The notes: generated by a model not told the origin, from the sequence alone. A stretch of 64,000 bases of DNA from Anthoceros angustus (GCA_010909165.1 MU008179.1:930001-994000), one strand, 5' to 3'. Positions 42,988 through 54,210 are shown, counted from the stretch's first letter. Made by a program: numbers and translations.

Positions 42988-43629
42988 TGCATCTAAGAGG
43001 GGGTTCGATATAGTAAATCCGGTTTTGAATGGTGGCACCGTTGATGTGCCACGTGGCGGTCATCGTGATGGAGCTGTGGAACGCCAAATTTTGGGTCCAC
43101 GGTTAGAAGAGGGGTGGATGCCTCCTAGATTTGTTCATATTAGTTAGGTTTTATTTTTCTTTTTTTTTCTTTTTCTCACCAACAGATCATTGACGGAAGA
43201 TGAACAGATGAATTGAGAAGCGGCTGACAGTTTTCCCCGATCGACGGGATGAAAGGAGGAAAAACGGGCTTCAAAACGGGTCCAACGGTTAGAAAGGACG
43301 GAGGTCCGGACGGAAGGTCTGGACAGGAGGGTTGGAAGAATTTACGCGCGAAAGGGAGGTTCGCGAAAGGCCGAACCTGCAGAAAAGGAGGGTTGGTGCC
43401 GGGCCTAGTGGCGGCGCAGTCACGCCTCCCGGGCCTGAACGCATGAGTAAGGTTCTTACTCCGGAAGACGCGCCGAGAGCTTCGCAGCGGCAGTGCGCCG
43501 CAAATTCCAGCATGAGCGAGGTTGGAGGTGAGCTGAGCGGACAAAGCGAGAGGAAGGAGGCGAACAAGACCTAAGGAGGGAGCGATGCAAGCATATATAG
43601 AGAAATCATCCTTGGCGCCGAGGAGGAAA

Positions 43630-43870
43630 TCAGTCCCTTGGCCTCTGAGGGTTTCTGACAAAAGCGCAAGAATTAGACGGGTTAGGCCATCGACTTTTGC
43701 ATGTCTCACGATTTTTCTTCCTTGGCCTTTGGGAATTGGCAGCCGGAGAATTTCTTCCTTGGCCTTCGTGGTTGAGGAATTTCTAACGCTACCAAGGGGA
43801 AAGGTCCTTGGCCTTGGGGGAAATTTTGTCCTTGGCCTTTGGGTGTGGAAAATCCTCCTCACCCTATATA
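43630..43870 (+). promoter_or_regulatory. TCCTTGGCCTT motif cluster and TATA box before ORF b
   Basis: TCCTTGGCCT or CCCTTGGCCT-like words stand near 43634, 43720, 43756, 43808 and 43832, then CCCTATATATGAAG (TATATA 43865-43870). The ORF starts 75 bp later. Regular repetition before a TATA box suggests a protein-binding array. Confidence 0.5.
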
Positions 43871-43941
43871 TGAAGTGAGGGGAGTGTTTAGCTCATTTCT
43901 TTGGTTGTGAGGACCAAGGACGGAGGACGAGGCAATCCGGG

Positions 43942-45518
43942 ATGACCGGAGAACACTTAGAAGAATTTTGGAGGAGAAAATCGATCGCATGCAGAAGGAT
44001 TTTTGGAAGAGACCGCCCGGCGGTGGTCGAGATGAAGACGCTGCACCCGAGGAGTGCGCAAGGCGCCAAAGAAGGAGGGAGCGAGCCCACAAGAAGGAGA
44101 AGAAGAAGAGAAAGCGGAAGGAGAAGCCCGAGAAGGATCAGCCGAGAAGGAGGGGCCGTGATTTCAGCTGGCAAGTCTCCTCCAGAGACTTATGGGATTT
44201 TCGACAAGGGCTACGAAAATGTGCCCAAAGGTTTACAGGGCCTTGGCCTATTCTAATGTGGAATTGGTTGAGTCTTGCCACAGCTCGAATCGACGGAGGG
44301 AGAAACAGAGGACCTGACGGAGAGGAATGTGCGGACAGATCCGAAGGGATGGACTGTCCAGCACATTCGTAAGGTGTATGGGAGGCCAGAAACCGAGACT
44401 GATGGTGTGGCTCCCACGGAGAGGAATGAAGATGGAAAGAGAGCAGTGGTGGCTGACCTTCCTGAGGAAGCTCTCAGCATGCTCATCGGAGGGATAGACG
44501 CGAAGACGCGGAATGGCCGGAGGAGATAAGATTGTCGACCTCAAGTGGAAGCTTTTACAAGGATAGTTTTGGGTGACTCCACCGAACCACCTACTTGATG
44601 CATTCTTTCATTTCATGTGGAAGTCAAGCAAGGAGCTCACCGACTGGGGACAACCATGTCAAGGCCTATGAGCATCACCGAGACAAGTCGAGGCCAAACA
44701 TTGTGGATAATGAGGGGCGAGGCATACCATTTGAGTACTTACCTTGTGCGGTTGTGGGGGCACATGGGTTATCGACTAAGAAGAGCTGGAGGAGTCTTAC
44801 CAGCTTGAAGTGGTCCCTCCGAGGGACGACAGGGTCCCTCTCCTAAGAAGGTGAAGAAGGCAGAGGAGGAACCCAAGGTGGAGCAAGGAGTGCTTCACCT
44901 CGTGTGGTGATCTTGGATGATGAGACCACCCCGGCCCCGACGCCAAGGAAGGAGAAGTGCCGTCTGTGGGGAGACAAGGGCACAAGAGGAAGAGGTGGCG
45001 GTGCCACCATGTGTGGAGGCAACCCCATGGAGTGTGGTGGTGGAACTAACCCACCCCAGGAGATGACCGAGTCACAGGAGTTCCACCCAATATCGACAGT
45101 CAGGAGTGGAGAGACTGCTCACCAAGAGAAAGGCAGTCAGAGTCGACCCCAGGAGGGGAATGAGAAGACAAAGGCTTTGAAGGATCTGCTGACCATCTGT
45201 CAGCTAATTGATACTCCATTAGTGAAGCAAGCCTTACAGGAAGTAGAGGAGTTGGAGGTGAGAGCTGTCGTGAGGACAGCCGAAGCGATTGCCCTACAAT
45301 CAGGTGGGGAGAAGGATAGCAAGGCTATCAAGGAGATGGCGTTGGCAAAGGGGCGCCTAGTTGACCTGGAGAGAAGGTTGGGGCTCAGCAAGATTGAAGA
45401 ACAGAGGCTGAGACAAGAAAGTAGGGAGCGAATGAAGGAAGTGGCTACCTCAACCGAAAGATTGAGGAGACTCCGTGGGAAGGAGTGGCGAGAACTCTTT
45501 TTGAGAAGAAGAGAATAG
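43942..45518 (+). pseudogene. U3-type ORF, copy b
   Basis: One frame from ATG 43942 to 44529 with two close stops (44254-44269). It has a basic Arg-rich part, then QLESTEGETEDLTERNVRTD and PKGWTVQHIRKVYGRPETET (44278-44400), aligning with copy c QLQTTRGEAKMPEDVTVRSH and PGTWKVRHFQQTYLIPEA. A shifted frame continues with STYLVRLWGHMGYRLRRAGG (44730-44790), comparable to FLVHLYHREEVLKEEE of copy c. Then a P/E-rich linker and a coiled coil, KEMALAKGRLVDLERRLGLS and EEQRLRQESRERMKEVATST (45330-45450). Function unknown. Confidence 0.55.
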
Positions 45519-45985
45519 GGACAAGGCATCGGGGAGGCCGAGGCCAAGCCAAGAATGAAGAATCGAGGCCAAGCTCAAGGAGCTGGAGGAAGGACAGCCA
45601 CATGGAGCAAGGAGCGTGAGGAGCTCATGAAGCAAGCAACGGAGGACCAGCGGTGGAAGGAAGAGGTAGCCCACCGGAGGAAAATGATGCATCGCATCTT
45701 GGTCAGAAGCAACGCTTCCAGCTGATTATGCATGGCGCAAGGGATCTTGGAGGCATGGAAGAGAGATGTCACTTCTGACCGTTTGAGTGAGGTGACGCTG
45801 AGAGGGATGCTGCAGTAAGATAGCCTCGGGAGTGGCACGAGGAATTTGATGAGATTTGTTTGAAGGGCCGGAGATGCAGTCCACTTACATGCTAGGGTCA
45901 ACAAGTTTGCCAAGGAGATGCGTTCCTTGTTGACAAGGAAGTTGTTGGGTCCCCACGATGACGAGGAGATTTTGGAAGAATCTCA
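45505..45985 (+). repeat. Direct tandem duplication in copy b, unit 1
   Basis: Collinear with 46000-46480 at an offset of 496 bp. Long runs are identical (for example GAAGAGGTAGCCCACCGGAG and the following AAAATGATGCATCG), with mismatches in a few short patches. Coiled-coil-like coding (Lys/Glu/Arg-rich) in the plus strand. Confidence 0.9.
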
Positions 45986-45999
45986 CTCCTTCAGCCGAG

Positions 46000-46480
46000 A
46001 AGGAAGAAGAGAGGAGGAAGAAGAGCTGGAGGAGAGGCCCCAAGCCAAGAATGAAGAATCGAGGCCAAGCTCAAGGAGCCGGAGGAAGGACAGCCACATG
46101 GAGCAAGGAGCGTGAGGAGCTCATGAAGCAAGCAACGGAGGTCGACCAACGGTGGAAGGAAGAGGTAGCCCACCGGAGGAAAATGATGCATCGATGTCGG
46201 TCGTCAGAAGCAACGCCCAGCCGATATGCATGGCGCAAGGGATACCGGAGGCATGGAAGAGAGATGTCACTTCTGACCGTTTGAGTGAGGTGACGCTGAG
46301 AGGGATGCTATGGTAAGATAGCCTCGTGGAGAGTGGCCCGAGGAATTTGATGAGATTTGTTTGAAGGGCCGTGAGATGCAGTCCACTTACATGCTAGGGT
46401 CAACAAGTTTGCTAAGGAGATGCGTTCCTTGTTGACAAGGAAGTTGTTGGGTCCCCACGATGACGGGGAGATTTTGAAGA
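46000..46480 (+). repeat. Direct tandem duplication in copy b, unit 2
   Basis: See unit 1. Both end with GACAAGGAAGTTGTTGGGTC and CCCACGATGACG. Confidence 0.9.
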
Positions 46481-47016
46481 ATTGCACCTCAACTGGAGAT
46501 TCGGGACTTGGAGAGTGAAATGGATGCGAAGGCTCAATGTGGGAGGAGCCAATGGAAGAGGAAGAGATTTCCAGCAGCCGTAGAGTTGGTGGGGTGTCCG
46601 GCAGATGTGCCGCAGACCAACACCCAACCGCCTGAGGTAATTGCCGGGCTGTGACAGATGGCTACAGAGAGCCTCTACAAGAGCGCCTGCAAGAGGGGTG
46701 GCCCAGCCTCATCACAAGATCGCCGAGACAGGTGTGGAGGTTCCTGTCGCGACGACGAGTGAAGAGATCCGGACGGGGAACAGTCCCCCAGCAAAGAGGA
46801 GGAAGACGGTGGTTGGGCGCCTGGCCATGCCAACGCCCAAGAAGAAGTAGGCAGATAGTTGGTAGGGGAGTGAATGGGTCATTAAGACCCCTAGGGGGTT
46901 AGTGGGATTGTTAGGAGGTAGGTTAAGAACCTTTTAAGAGGCCACCTACTTAAAAACCGTAAGCAACCCCACCTACCCCACCAGACTTAATTAATGCTAG
47001 GGTTTGGGGGAGCTCC
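46481..47016 (+). other. End of ORF b and U3 tail
   Basis: Basic reading ATTSEEIRTGNSPPAKRRKT (46757-46815) with KKK near 46850 may be a nuclear-signal-like C-terminus of the copy b protein, ending at TAG 46848. 46850-47016 is non-coding with GGTAGG words and leads to the TATA box. Confidence 0.4.
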
Positions 47017-47046
47017 TATAAGAGGGGGAGGAGCTCCCATAATAAA
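47017..47046 (+). promoter_or_regulatory. TATA box and poly(A) signal of LTR copy b
   Basis: CTCCTATAAGAGGGGGAGG, then CCCATAATAAAATG. Same close TATA-AATAAA pairing as in Gypsy-L LTRs (TATAAGAGGGC ... AATAAATC). Confidence 0.6.
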
Positions 47047-47399
47047 ATGTCATGCCTTGCCTCCGACCAGGTGTGCTTGTCTTGCTACACAAGCGTGCGT
47101 CACCGTGTGAGGTGCATGGTGTCCGTAGGGTCTTGAGGTGCGGTGACTGTGGTGAGGCGGGCCCAAACCTTTCTTCTGGAGGTAGCACCGGGTAGCGTCG
47201 AGCGTGAGGGAGCGCATTGTGGTTGCGTGACGGTGCGGCTGCATCGTGAGGAGGAAGACCCCTAGCAAAATCCAAAGACGCGGACGCCACTTGCAGCCAA
47301 ATGTCCGGCCTAGGTCCGTGAGGGCAATGCCCTATGATCCGAGGCGCTGCCGAGGAGGCGGAGGGCGCCTGTAATGAGAAGTTAGCTAGGAAGAGTGGA

Positions 47400-47590
47400 A
47401 GAGGTAGATTAGAGAAGAGAAGAGAGAGAAAAGAGAGAAAAGAGAAAAGAAAAGAGAGAGAGAGAGAGAGCGAGAGAGGACGAGAGAGGAGCTAGAGAGG
47501 ATAGGGAGCAAGAGAGGAGAAGGAAGGAGCAAGAGAAAAGAGAAAAGACAAAAGAGAAGAGAGGAGGAAGAAACCTAGAAAAGAGAGGGA
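47400..47590 (+). repeat. GA-rich simple-sequence tract
   Basis: Near-pure purine run of AGAGAAGAGAAGAG, GAGAGAGAGAGAGAGC and GGAGAAGGAAGGAGC words. Such tracts can form triplexes. No gene. The flanking 47050-47400 and 47590-47900 have no recognised feature. Confidence 0.85.
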
Positions 47591-47924
47591 AGGTGAAATT
47601 TCAAGGGTCGTGACAAGAGCTTGAGGGGCGGCCCCAAATTTGTCATGAGAAGGGTCTTAGGGGAGTGTAGGAACTGCTACTGGTGGGAGGATTGCCCATC
47701 AGACGGTGATTTGGGGTCCCCAAGGTCGCCGGCAGATTGGGCGGTGCCTCTCGCGACGAGGGTCCGCTACGGACGAGTCATCGCGCGAGGGTAGTGTGAC
47801 TTACCGAGGGGTGGGTCACCGTGGTGGCGCCTGTAGGAGGCGCTTAGTCAGCCGGGCGACGGAGCCGAGAGTCGAGAGGTCGCCGTGGAGGGCGCACCCT
47901 CCATCCGCAAGTGGGAAGGGCTCC

Positions 47925-48020
47925 CCACCCTTCGTGGAACGAAACCCACGACGAACCGATGCTGGGATAAGTGTGGCCGCTACAGGGCTGAGGGTTCCGG
48001 GGGTCCCGGGAACCTCCCAC
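47925..48020. repeat. Dispersed short repeat, copy 1
   Basis: ACCCACGACGA, GGGATAAGTGTGGCC and AACCTCCCACC in the order also found at 52335-52440. 48020-48660 has no recognised gene. Confidence 0.55.
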
Positions 48021-48666
48021 CACAGGAGCACAACTGGGAAAATCGCCATTGAGATCGCATGTGATGTACTGAAAAACCCTCAGTGAGCCGTGGGGGCAGT
48101 TCGAGTAAATGGCGAAGAAGTCGGCGGCCGCGAGCGTGAGGAGGAAGACGTATGTGAGCGCAAGTTGGAGATTTTTGCGCGCAAGGAAGGGCGAGCCGGA
48201 CTTTCTCAAGCGAAGGCAAGAAGAGGAGACCACCAGCATTTTTTTGGAGTGAAGAAGGAGGAAGCGCGAGGCAGTGCCCCGACCTCTTTGAAGGGAGCGA
48301 TTGCGAAGAGGGGCGAGGTGAGCTGGAAGCAGAGGCCTGGCAAAAACACAAACTTAGGCACGCAAGGCCAAGAGAGTTTGTTGGAGAAAAAGCGAGTGGG
48401 TGCTAGGTGGTGTTTGAGCTGAGAATTGTGAAGGCGCGCAAGTTGGAGAGGAGCTAGGAGGGTGAGCGATTGCTGAAGGCAGGGGAGCTGCCTTTTTGGC
48501 GAATGTTGGAGGGGAGTTTGTGGGGTTTGATTCCAGTCTGAGGGAGGGAGACCACTTGATTGGCGACCTTGGTGCCTTTCTCTTTGCTTACTCTCCCTCT
48601 CTAGCCTGATAGGTTGCTTCCTCCTATCCTCCAAATTCCATCCTTGTGTGTGCTCCTTCTGTGCAG

Positions 48667-51443
48667 ATGGTGAGAATTGTAAGGATGGGTGATGGCACCC
48701 CAACTGAAGGGGATGTGAGAAAGGCAGTGCCGCCCACACCTCCCAGTCGAGGCAAAGGTAGAAAGCATCCCATGCCTGAGTTCAACTACCGCCCCATCCA
48801 AATTTCACCTTGAGACCTGGACGCTTTCAAGCGATATGCTAAGGAATTGAAGATGGAGTGGTTGCATTTGGTGCCTGGATGGCACTTTTCAAGTCCAGCA
48901 TTGGTGCAGGAGTATGTGCAGCAGTTGCAAACCACCAGAGGAGAAGCCAAGATGCCCGAGGACGTCACAGTCCGAAGTCACCCTGGAACGTGGAAGGTGC
49001 GCCATTTTCAACAGACATATTTGATACCCGAGGCACACAAGGGAGGGATCATCCCATCGGCCCAATTTTCTAAGAATCAGATTCCGGAAGCGGCCATGGA
49101 TATGTTCCTACGACCCAAGGAGGAAGTTTGGTCTCCTTGAAATGGTTGGCGAGTTTCCATGTTCAAAGAGAGGAAGTGGAACCTCTTCGCCAAGATTTGG
49201 TTGGGATTGATTTGTGCAGCCAGGAAAACCTACATAGGCAATTCCCACCTCATGATGATCTATGAGATGTCCAAGGGCAAGTTGGTAGATTGGGCGAGCA
49301 TTCTCTATGAGCAGGCGGTAGTTCATAGGAATCATTTGATGAGTGAGGAGGCCAAAATTAGTTTTGTCTCCATCTTCCTAGTGCATCTGTATCACAGGGA
49401 GGAAGTTTTGAAGGAGGAAGAACTGGAGAAAGCTAAGATAGAAGTGTCCTTAGTGCGAGTGGTGGAAGGAGAGCCGTCCCTGGCAGCAGAGGACCAGGAG
49501 GAGATAGACCGTCGACCACCTGGGAAGAGACCACCACCTCCAGCCCACGAGAATGAAGCTTCTGGGTCAGGAACCAAAAACGACAAGGGGAAGGAGAAGG
49601 AGCCTGTGGCACCCCCTACGGAGAAGGTAGGAAAAGACTCTCGACCACCTACCAGAGGGCTTCACATTGGTAGGCAGCCACCACCAGCAGGAGAGGGCCC
49701 AGTAGGAACCAGACCACCTACGAAGGAGGTAGCTCCTACGGGAGGAGCTACATCAGAGGAAGGACCTATGGTAGGAGAACAAACTCCTACCGAAGGAGGA
49801 CAGGATGGGCCTGTCGCCATGGAAGTAGAGGGCGACAAGGAAGAATGCCGAGAAATGTTGGTGACCTACGCAGTAATGGAGGGGTACAGGAGGTGTGATG
49901 GCGCTGGAATCTTCAGGAGAATGATTACCGCAGTAGGCCTGAGATTGGACCGGGGCCCCAGATGCCACGGTAGATAGTTTGAGAGCGGCAAGTTCGAATC
50001 ACCTAGATGTGAAGAAAGAGTTAGAGGATGTGGAGAAGAAACTCAAGGGAGCCTTGAAGACAACCTCCGAGAAGCAACACTCTATCCTAGACTTGGCCAA
50101 GGAGCGAGATAGAATCACCACCAAGTTGGTGAATGTGTGGGAAATGATAGACCAAGTCTTGGGGAGGGAAGCCAATTCAGCCAAGAAGGCTGAAGAGATG
50201 GAAGCCGCCAAGAATGAGGCAGAAGAACATTTGAGAACGGCCCTGGAAAGGGTAGGAGAAGTGAACAGGGAGAAGGAGGCTACTACATACCTAGTAAGGC
50301 CGAAGGACCTTGAAGATGAAAAGGACCTTCTGCTGTAAGAGATTGCACGGCCATGGACAAGCGGAATATACAAAGGGAAATCTAATGCCTAACAAGTGAG
50401 AAGGTGAATGGGACAATGTGGCTAGAGGACTCGGGAGGAGCTCCATCACGAGGGAACTCTGGACCAGCAGCGACAGCAATCGAACCACCTTGCTAATGCC
50501 TACGGGACAGAGGCAAGGAACTGCAGGAAGGAGGTGCTGACGGTTCGACATACCCTGAAGGCAGTACAAGCCCTCAAGGAGGAACAAGCTAGAGCCACGC
50601 ACAGTAGCAGTTTGGTGATGATAATGCAAAAAAGATGAGGAGATTGGGAAGCTCACCTTGGAACTAGAAAGGGCGGAGATCGAAAGAGAGACCGCTGTAA
50701 CAAAGGTGACAAATATGGCTGAGTGGGAGGAGCGCGTCAACCCACTACAAGTTAGGATCAAGGACGCACAGAAGAGGGAAAGTGGCAGAGTGGCCACTTA
50801 CTACAACAACCTCCTGGAAACCATTGAGGAGAGATACAATGAGTAGGTAGAGGAAACGGATCTGGCCATCCTAACGCCTGAGGGCATGGCAGCTTTGGAG
50901 ACCGATGTGGCCGGATGGTATGAGGAGAGACGAGCTGTACTGGACATAGCCCGACAAGCAAGTGAAGAAGTACCCGGGACCACCTTGGTGGGAGCATCGG
51001 ACGAGGAAGAGGGAGGTAGGCCTAATCCTACCATTGCACCTACAAGGGTAGGCACTACAGCGGCCGAGGGGAATTCGTCTTCCTCGGCAGGAGGACAAGA
51101 AGAAAGGGGACAAGCCCCCGAAGGGAAAACTGTGGAGCTACCCAAGTTCACAGGTGGGAACGAAGAGGTAGGAGGTTCACCTCCTACTAATGGAATGGTA
51201 GGAGGAAAGCCTTCTACAAGTAAGGTGGTAGGAGGGGAACCTCCTACGGATGGACCGGTATGAGAAGCACCTTCTACCAGAGAAGAAGGGGAGATAGTTT
51301 CTTCCCCAAGAGCAGACCTACCTAAGGAACGGCCAGAGGTAGGAAGAGATGCCAGGGGCCGTTCCGATGAACGGTCCGAGTCCGGAGGAGGTAAGCGATG
51401 CGCCGAAGATGAAGGCGACAGTGGAGTTAGAATAAGCAAATGA
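48667..51443 (+). pseudogene. U3-type ORF, copy c (best preserved)
   Basis: One frame from ATG 48667 to 49977 with just two stops, both TGA (48811-48813, 49138-49140), then shifts. The N-terminal globular part has ELKMEWLHLVPGWHFSSPAL, VQEYVQQLQTTRGEAKMPED and KWNLFAKIWLGLICAARKTY, ending FLVHLYHREEVLKEEELEKA (49375-49434). A Pro/Thr/Gly-rich linker follows (49500-49830), then a coiled coil from 49979 (VKKELEDVEKKLKGALKTTS, AEEMEAAKNEAEEHLRTALE), more coil near 50658-50846, and a V-G-G-x-P-P-T repeat tail (51160-51260). Size about 920 codons. Family unknown; the fold order suits a structural, Gag-like protein but no zinc knuckle, protease or RT accompanies it. Confidence 0.65.
51160..51262 (+). 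repeat. Minisatellite coding V-G-G-x-P-P-T
   Basis: GTAGGAGG...CCTCCTAC-type units recur three to four times within copy c, each with a short inverted pair (GTAGGAGG and CCTCCTAC). A looser set lies at 49700-49800. Confidence 0.7.
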
Positions 51444-51693
51444 AGGCGAACCTCCTAGCTGGTAGGACGATTCGTAGGATGACTGGTAGAAGCATTCTTT
51501 TTTGGACACTGACACTAATGCGGGGCCTGTATTTAAGAGGGGGACCCTATTTTGAGGGAGGTGGTGACTATGATGACTAGGAGAGGTGGCAGTTGTGAGC
51601 TGGACCTTACCACTGCCAGTCGCAAATTCCCTCATGGAATCCGGAGGCTCATCCCGCATTTAAGATGCACATATTTCGAGAGACCGCTCCACC

Positions 51694-51700
51694 TATAAAA
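51694..51700 (+). promoter_or_regulatory. TATA box of LTR copy c
   Basis: CCACCTATAAAAGGGGGG. It lies 250 bp after the ORF c stop, as the U3-R border of the other long LTRs. No perfect AATAAA follows. 51720-52220 has no gene beyond a 24-codon ATG reading at 52028. Confidence 0.5.
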
Positions 51701-52334
51701 GGGGGGCCATGTAACCAATTCAATATCAATCCTTGTGGCTCTTCTCCCTTGTTGTGCCCCCGTTGTGAGCGTGCGCAACCGACCACATCCGACAGGCAAC
51801 GCGTCGACGAAGGAGAGCAAGGTTGATCGTAGGAACTGAGCTAATGGGGAGGCGCGCGCGTCACCCTCTTAACCGGTTTCCTGTTTCCTTGTGCAAGGTT
51901 CACCTTAGGATCGCTGTGTGCTTGTTGCTTGCTGGCATCTTGCAGGGCACTAACGTCAGAGACTCGTTTTGAAGCAACCTATCGGGAGCTTTCCTAACCC
52001 AAGAGCGCTCACGTTATAGGCAATCTCATGGCTACCGGCCCAAGTGAAAATCCTTCGATTTCGGTCACTCTAGGTGTTGGTGCTGTAAGAGCGACTTGAG
52101 AGGTTGTTGAAAATAGATTTAGCGGATGGTTGTGGAAGGAGGTATGAGATTGAGTTATTGCAATATTGTTGTTGTAGTGTTTTTTTTTTCTGTGGTCTTA
52201 GAGGTTAGAGAAACCTGGAAGGCTCAATTTGGGGCCATGGGCCAGTAAACCCAAAACCCATATTCGGTGAGGCAGTTTATGACAAAGAAGAAGGTGTGTG
52301 AGAGAGTGAGAATCGACCCCTTCGAGTAAGCGCA

Positions 52335-52440
52335 TCTAGGCAAGTCTCTTGGGATCGAACCCACGTATTCGACGACCGTGGGATAAGTGTGGCCACTGGG
52401 GTTAGCTCTAGGTGACCGGGGCGAACCTATCACACCCTCT
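52335..52440. repeat. Dispersed short repeat, copy 2
   Basis: ACCCACGTATTCGACGACC, GGGATAAGTGTGGCCACTGG and GAACCTATCAC, like 47925-48020. The minus strand has GTGGGTTCGATCCCA, a pol III box-B-like word, so a tRNA-derived SINE is possible, but no box A is clear. Confidence 0.5.
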
Positions 52441-53290
52441 GAAGGTAAAGATACACAAGACAAGTCTCCCTTCGAGGAGGTTGGCTCAATAAAGGTAACA
52501 CAGCGGGCCAGTAATAGTGTTTGATCAGAGGGATCATAAAGTTTGTATGCTTTAACAATATCACTATAGCCGACGAAGATCAGTCCTCGGGCCCTCATAT
52601 CTAATTTTCTGCGCTTCTCCGCAGGTATATATGCATAAGCGCGAGAGCCAAATACACGCAGATGTAGAAGGCTTGGCTTTCGCCGCCAGAAAACCTCATA
52701 GGAAGTCTTTCCGGGCACTGAGCTTGTGATGATGCGGTTAGATATATACGTGGCAGCTACGACTGCCTCCGCCCAGTATACTTGGGGAAGGCCTGCCCAT
52801 AAAAGCATATTGCGTGTCATGCCAAGGAGGGTTTGATTCTTTCTTTCAGCAACACCATTATGTTGTTGGGTATATGGCACAATAAGCTAGCGTTGAACAC
52901 CATGTTTAAGAAGGAAAGTATCAAAAGGAGCATTGAGGAATTTCATGCCATTATTCGTACAAAGAATCTTGAGCACATGGCTAGATTGCCGTTGTGCTGT
53001 GACAAACCAGTCCTTGAAGAAGGACAGTGTCTCATGGGGTAGGTCCACGAATATCTGTTGTAGTCATCTGTAAGGGTAAGGTAATAGAGAGCTCCCCCAA
53101 GGGGTGGCCCATGTATCTTTCCAGATATGTCAGCATGCACTAGTGCGAGTACATCATCTGCTTTGCGTGCATACTTAGGAAAGGGTTGTTCTTTCTGCTT
53201 CGCCAATATGCATGATTCACAGACAGGTAAGTCCTTAAAGCATTTCAGTAATGCCTCTCTAAAGCAATCCTTCTAAGACATATCTATAAG
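52440..53290 (-). pseudogene. Copia integrase
   Basis: Minus-strand readings are AKQKEQPFPKYARKADDVLA (53140-53206), YYLTLTDDYNRYSW with the first catalytic Asp (about 53060-53100), T-N-N-G-M-K-F where S-D-N-G-G-E-F is usual, so the second Asp reads Asn (about 52940-52965), and YTQQHNGVAERKNQTLLGMT (52820-52878) with the catalytic Glu. Then come AVVAATYISNRIITSSVPGK, VFWRRKPSLLHLRVFGSRAY and RGLIFVGYSDIVKAYKLYDP, the standard copia C-terminal side. Few shifts; one changed active residue. Confidence 0.93.
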
Positions 53291-53293
53291 CTT

Positions 53294-53677
53294 CTACCTA
53301 TTAGCATGACCCAAACGGGCATGCCAAAGAGAAGCTAACTGTGCACGGGACATGGATGGGGCACCAGTAGAGTAGGGTGATGGTGTTGTGTGACAGGATA
53401 TATCAAGACGATACAAATGGTCATCAAGAAGACCCTTGAAGACACAATAGTCAGGAGCACCTATTCTATAGAAACAGCAAACACCATCAGAGATTCTCAT
53501 CTCGAAGGTTCGTTGCTTCATAAGCTTACTCATAGACATGAGGTTCTTTCCCATCTGCGACACATAAAGGACATTGTCCAGTGTGAGATATGTGCCATCT
53601 ATAAGAAGAGACTTACAAATACCTTGCCCTTTGATGTACAGGCTTGATTGATTCTGCTCGTCTCCGATTAACACTCT
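53294..53677 (-). pseudogene. Copia protease end and GAG-pre-integrase domain
   Basis: The minus-strand open frame of 128 codons reads IKGQGICKSLLIDGTYLTLD, NVLYVSQMGKNLMSMSKLMK, VCCFYRIGAPDYCVFKGLLD and LWHARLGHANR, the last being the start of the zinc-binding region. It is directly continuous with protease codons at 62449 when the CACTA element is left out. Confidence 0.9.
53675..53677. repeat. CACTA target duplication (left)
   Basis: TCT before CACTA, repeated at 62446-62448. CACTA elements duplicate three bp. Confidence 0.8.
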
Positions 53678-53702
53678 CACTACTAGGAAACCATGCCCTT
53701 TA
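53678..53702 (+). repeat. CACTA left terminal inverted repeat
   Basis: 25 bp, CACTACTAGG... ending CCCTTTA; exact inverse of 62421-62445. Confidence 0.95.
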
Positions 53703-53739
53703 ACACGGACTTTACAACGGGTTTTACAACAGGGTTACT

Positions 53740-54210
53740 ACTACAGTAGTAAAACGCCCGTAGTAAACACAAAGCGTTAATTTCCGTGGTAATATCCTCA
53801 TACCGTATACCGGGCTATATACTATAATTTAATACGGGATGTATATGGAGTAATTTATTTATATATAAGGTTAGTACGGACCTATAGTTTACTTTACTAC
53901 ATAAATTAACCCCATTTTTTACTACGGGTGTAAAACGTATAACCCTAGATCACCGGTTAATAAACCAAGGTTTGTTAACTAGTGTTAATTAACCATGATT
54001 TATTAACTGGTATTAATAAACCTATGGTTTGTTAATTGGGGTCTCTTTTAAAACGTCTGTAGTAAAATGTCATGTAGTAAAACGCCTGTAATAAACAACT
54101 ATAGTAAAACTTTGTAGTAAAAGCTCTGCAGGAAACCACTTGTAGTGCATACTACAAGGGTTTCGATTGCTAAACTAGAAAAAGGCGAGTAAAACATCCG
54201 TAGTATAAGT
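53740..54210. repeat. CACTA left subterminal repeats
   Basis: About a dozen TAGTAAA or TTTACTA words, for example GTAGTAAAACGCCCGTAGTA near 53747. Likely transposase-binding sites. No gene. Confidence 0.75.

Larger units (their letters stand above)
42800..47400 (+). mobile_element. Probable long LTR, copy b (plus strand)
   Basis: Contains a U3-type ORF (from 43942), then TATAAGAGGGGG (47017) and AATAAA (47041) only 20 bases on, the U3-R layout seen in the Gypsy-L LTRs. Length near 4.4 kb would fit them. Exact TG/CA ends and a partner LTR were not found, so it may be a solo LTR. Internal duplication at 45505-46480. Confidence 0.5.
48100..52000 (+). mobile_element. Probable long LTR, copy c (plus strand)
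   Basis: Holds the longest U3-type ORF (48667-51443), then CCTATAAAAGGGGGG at 51692. Layout as in copy b and in Gypsy-L LTRs. Ends not located exactly. No partner LTR in the window. Confidence 0.45.

Noticed and set aside
43176-43862. 228-codon minus-strand ORF
   Set aside because: Covers the CCTTGGCC motif array and promoter of copy b. No domain, and the openness follows from the repeated word.
52028-52099. Start of a copia-like Gag (MATGPSENPSISV)
   Set aside because: Stops after 24 codons with nothing related downstream on that strand; could be a truncated start but not supportable.
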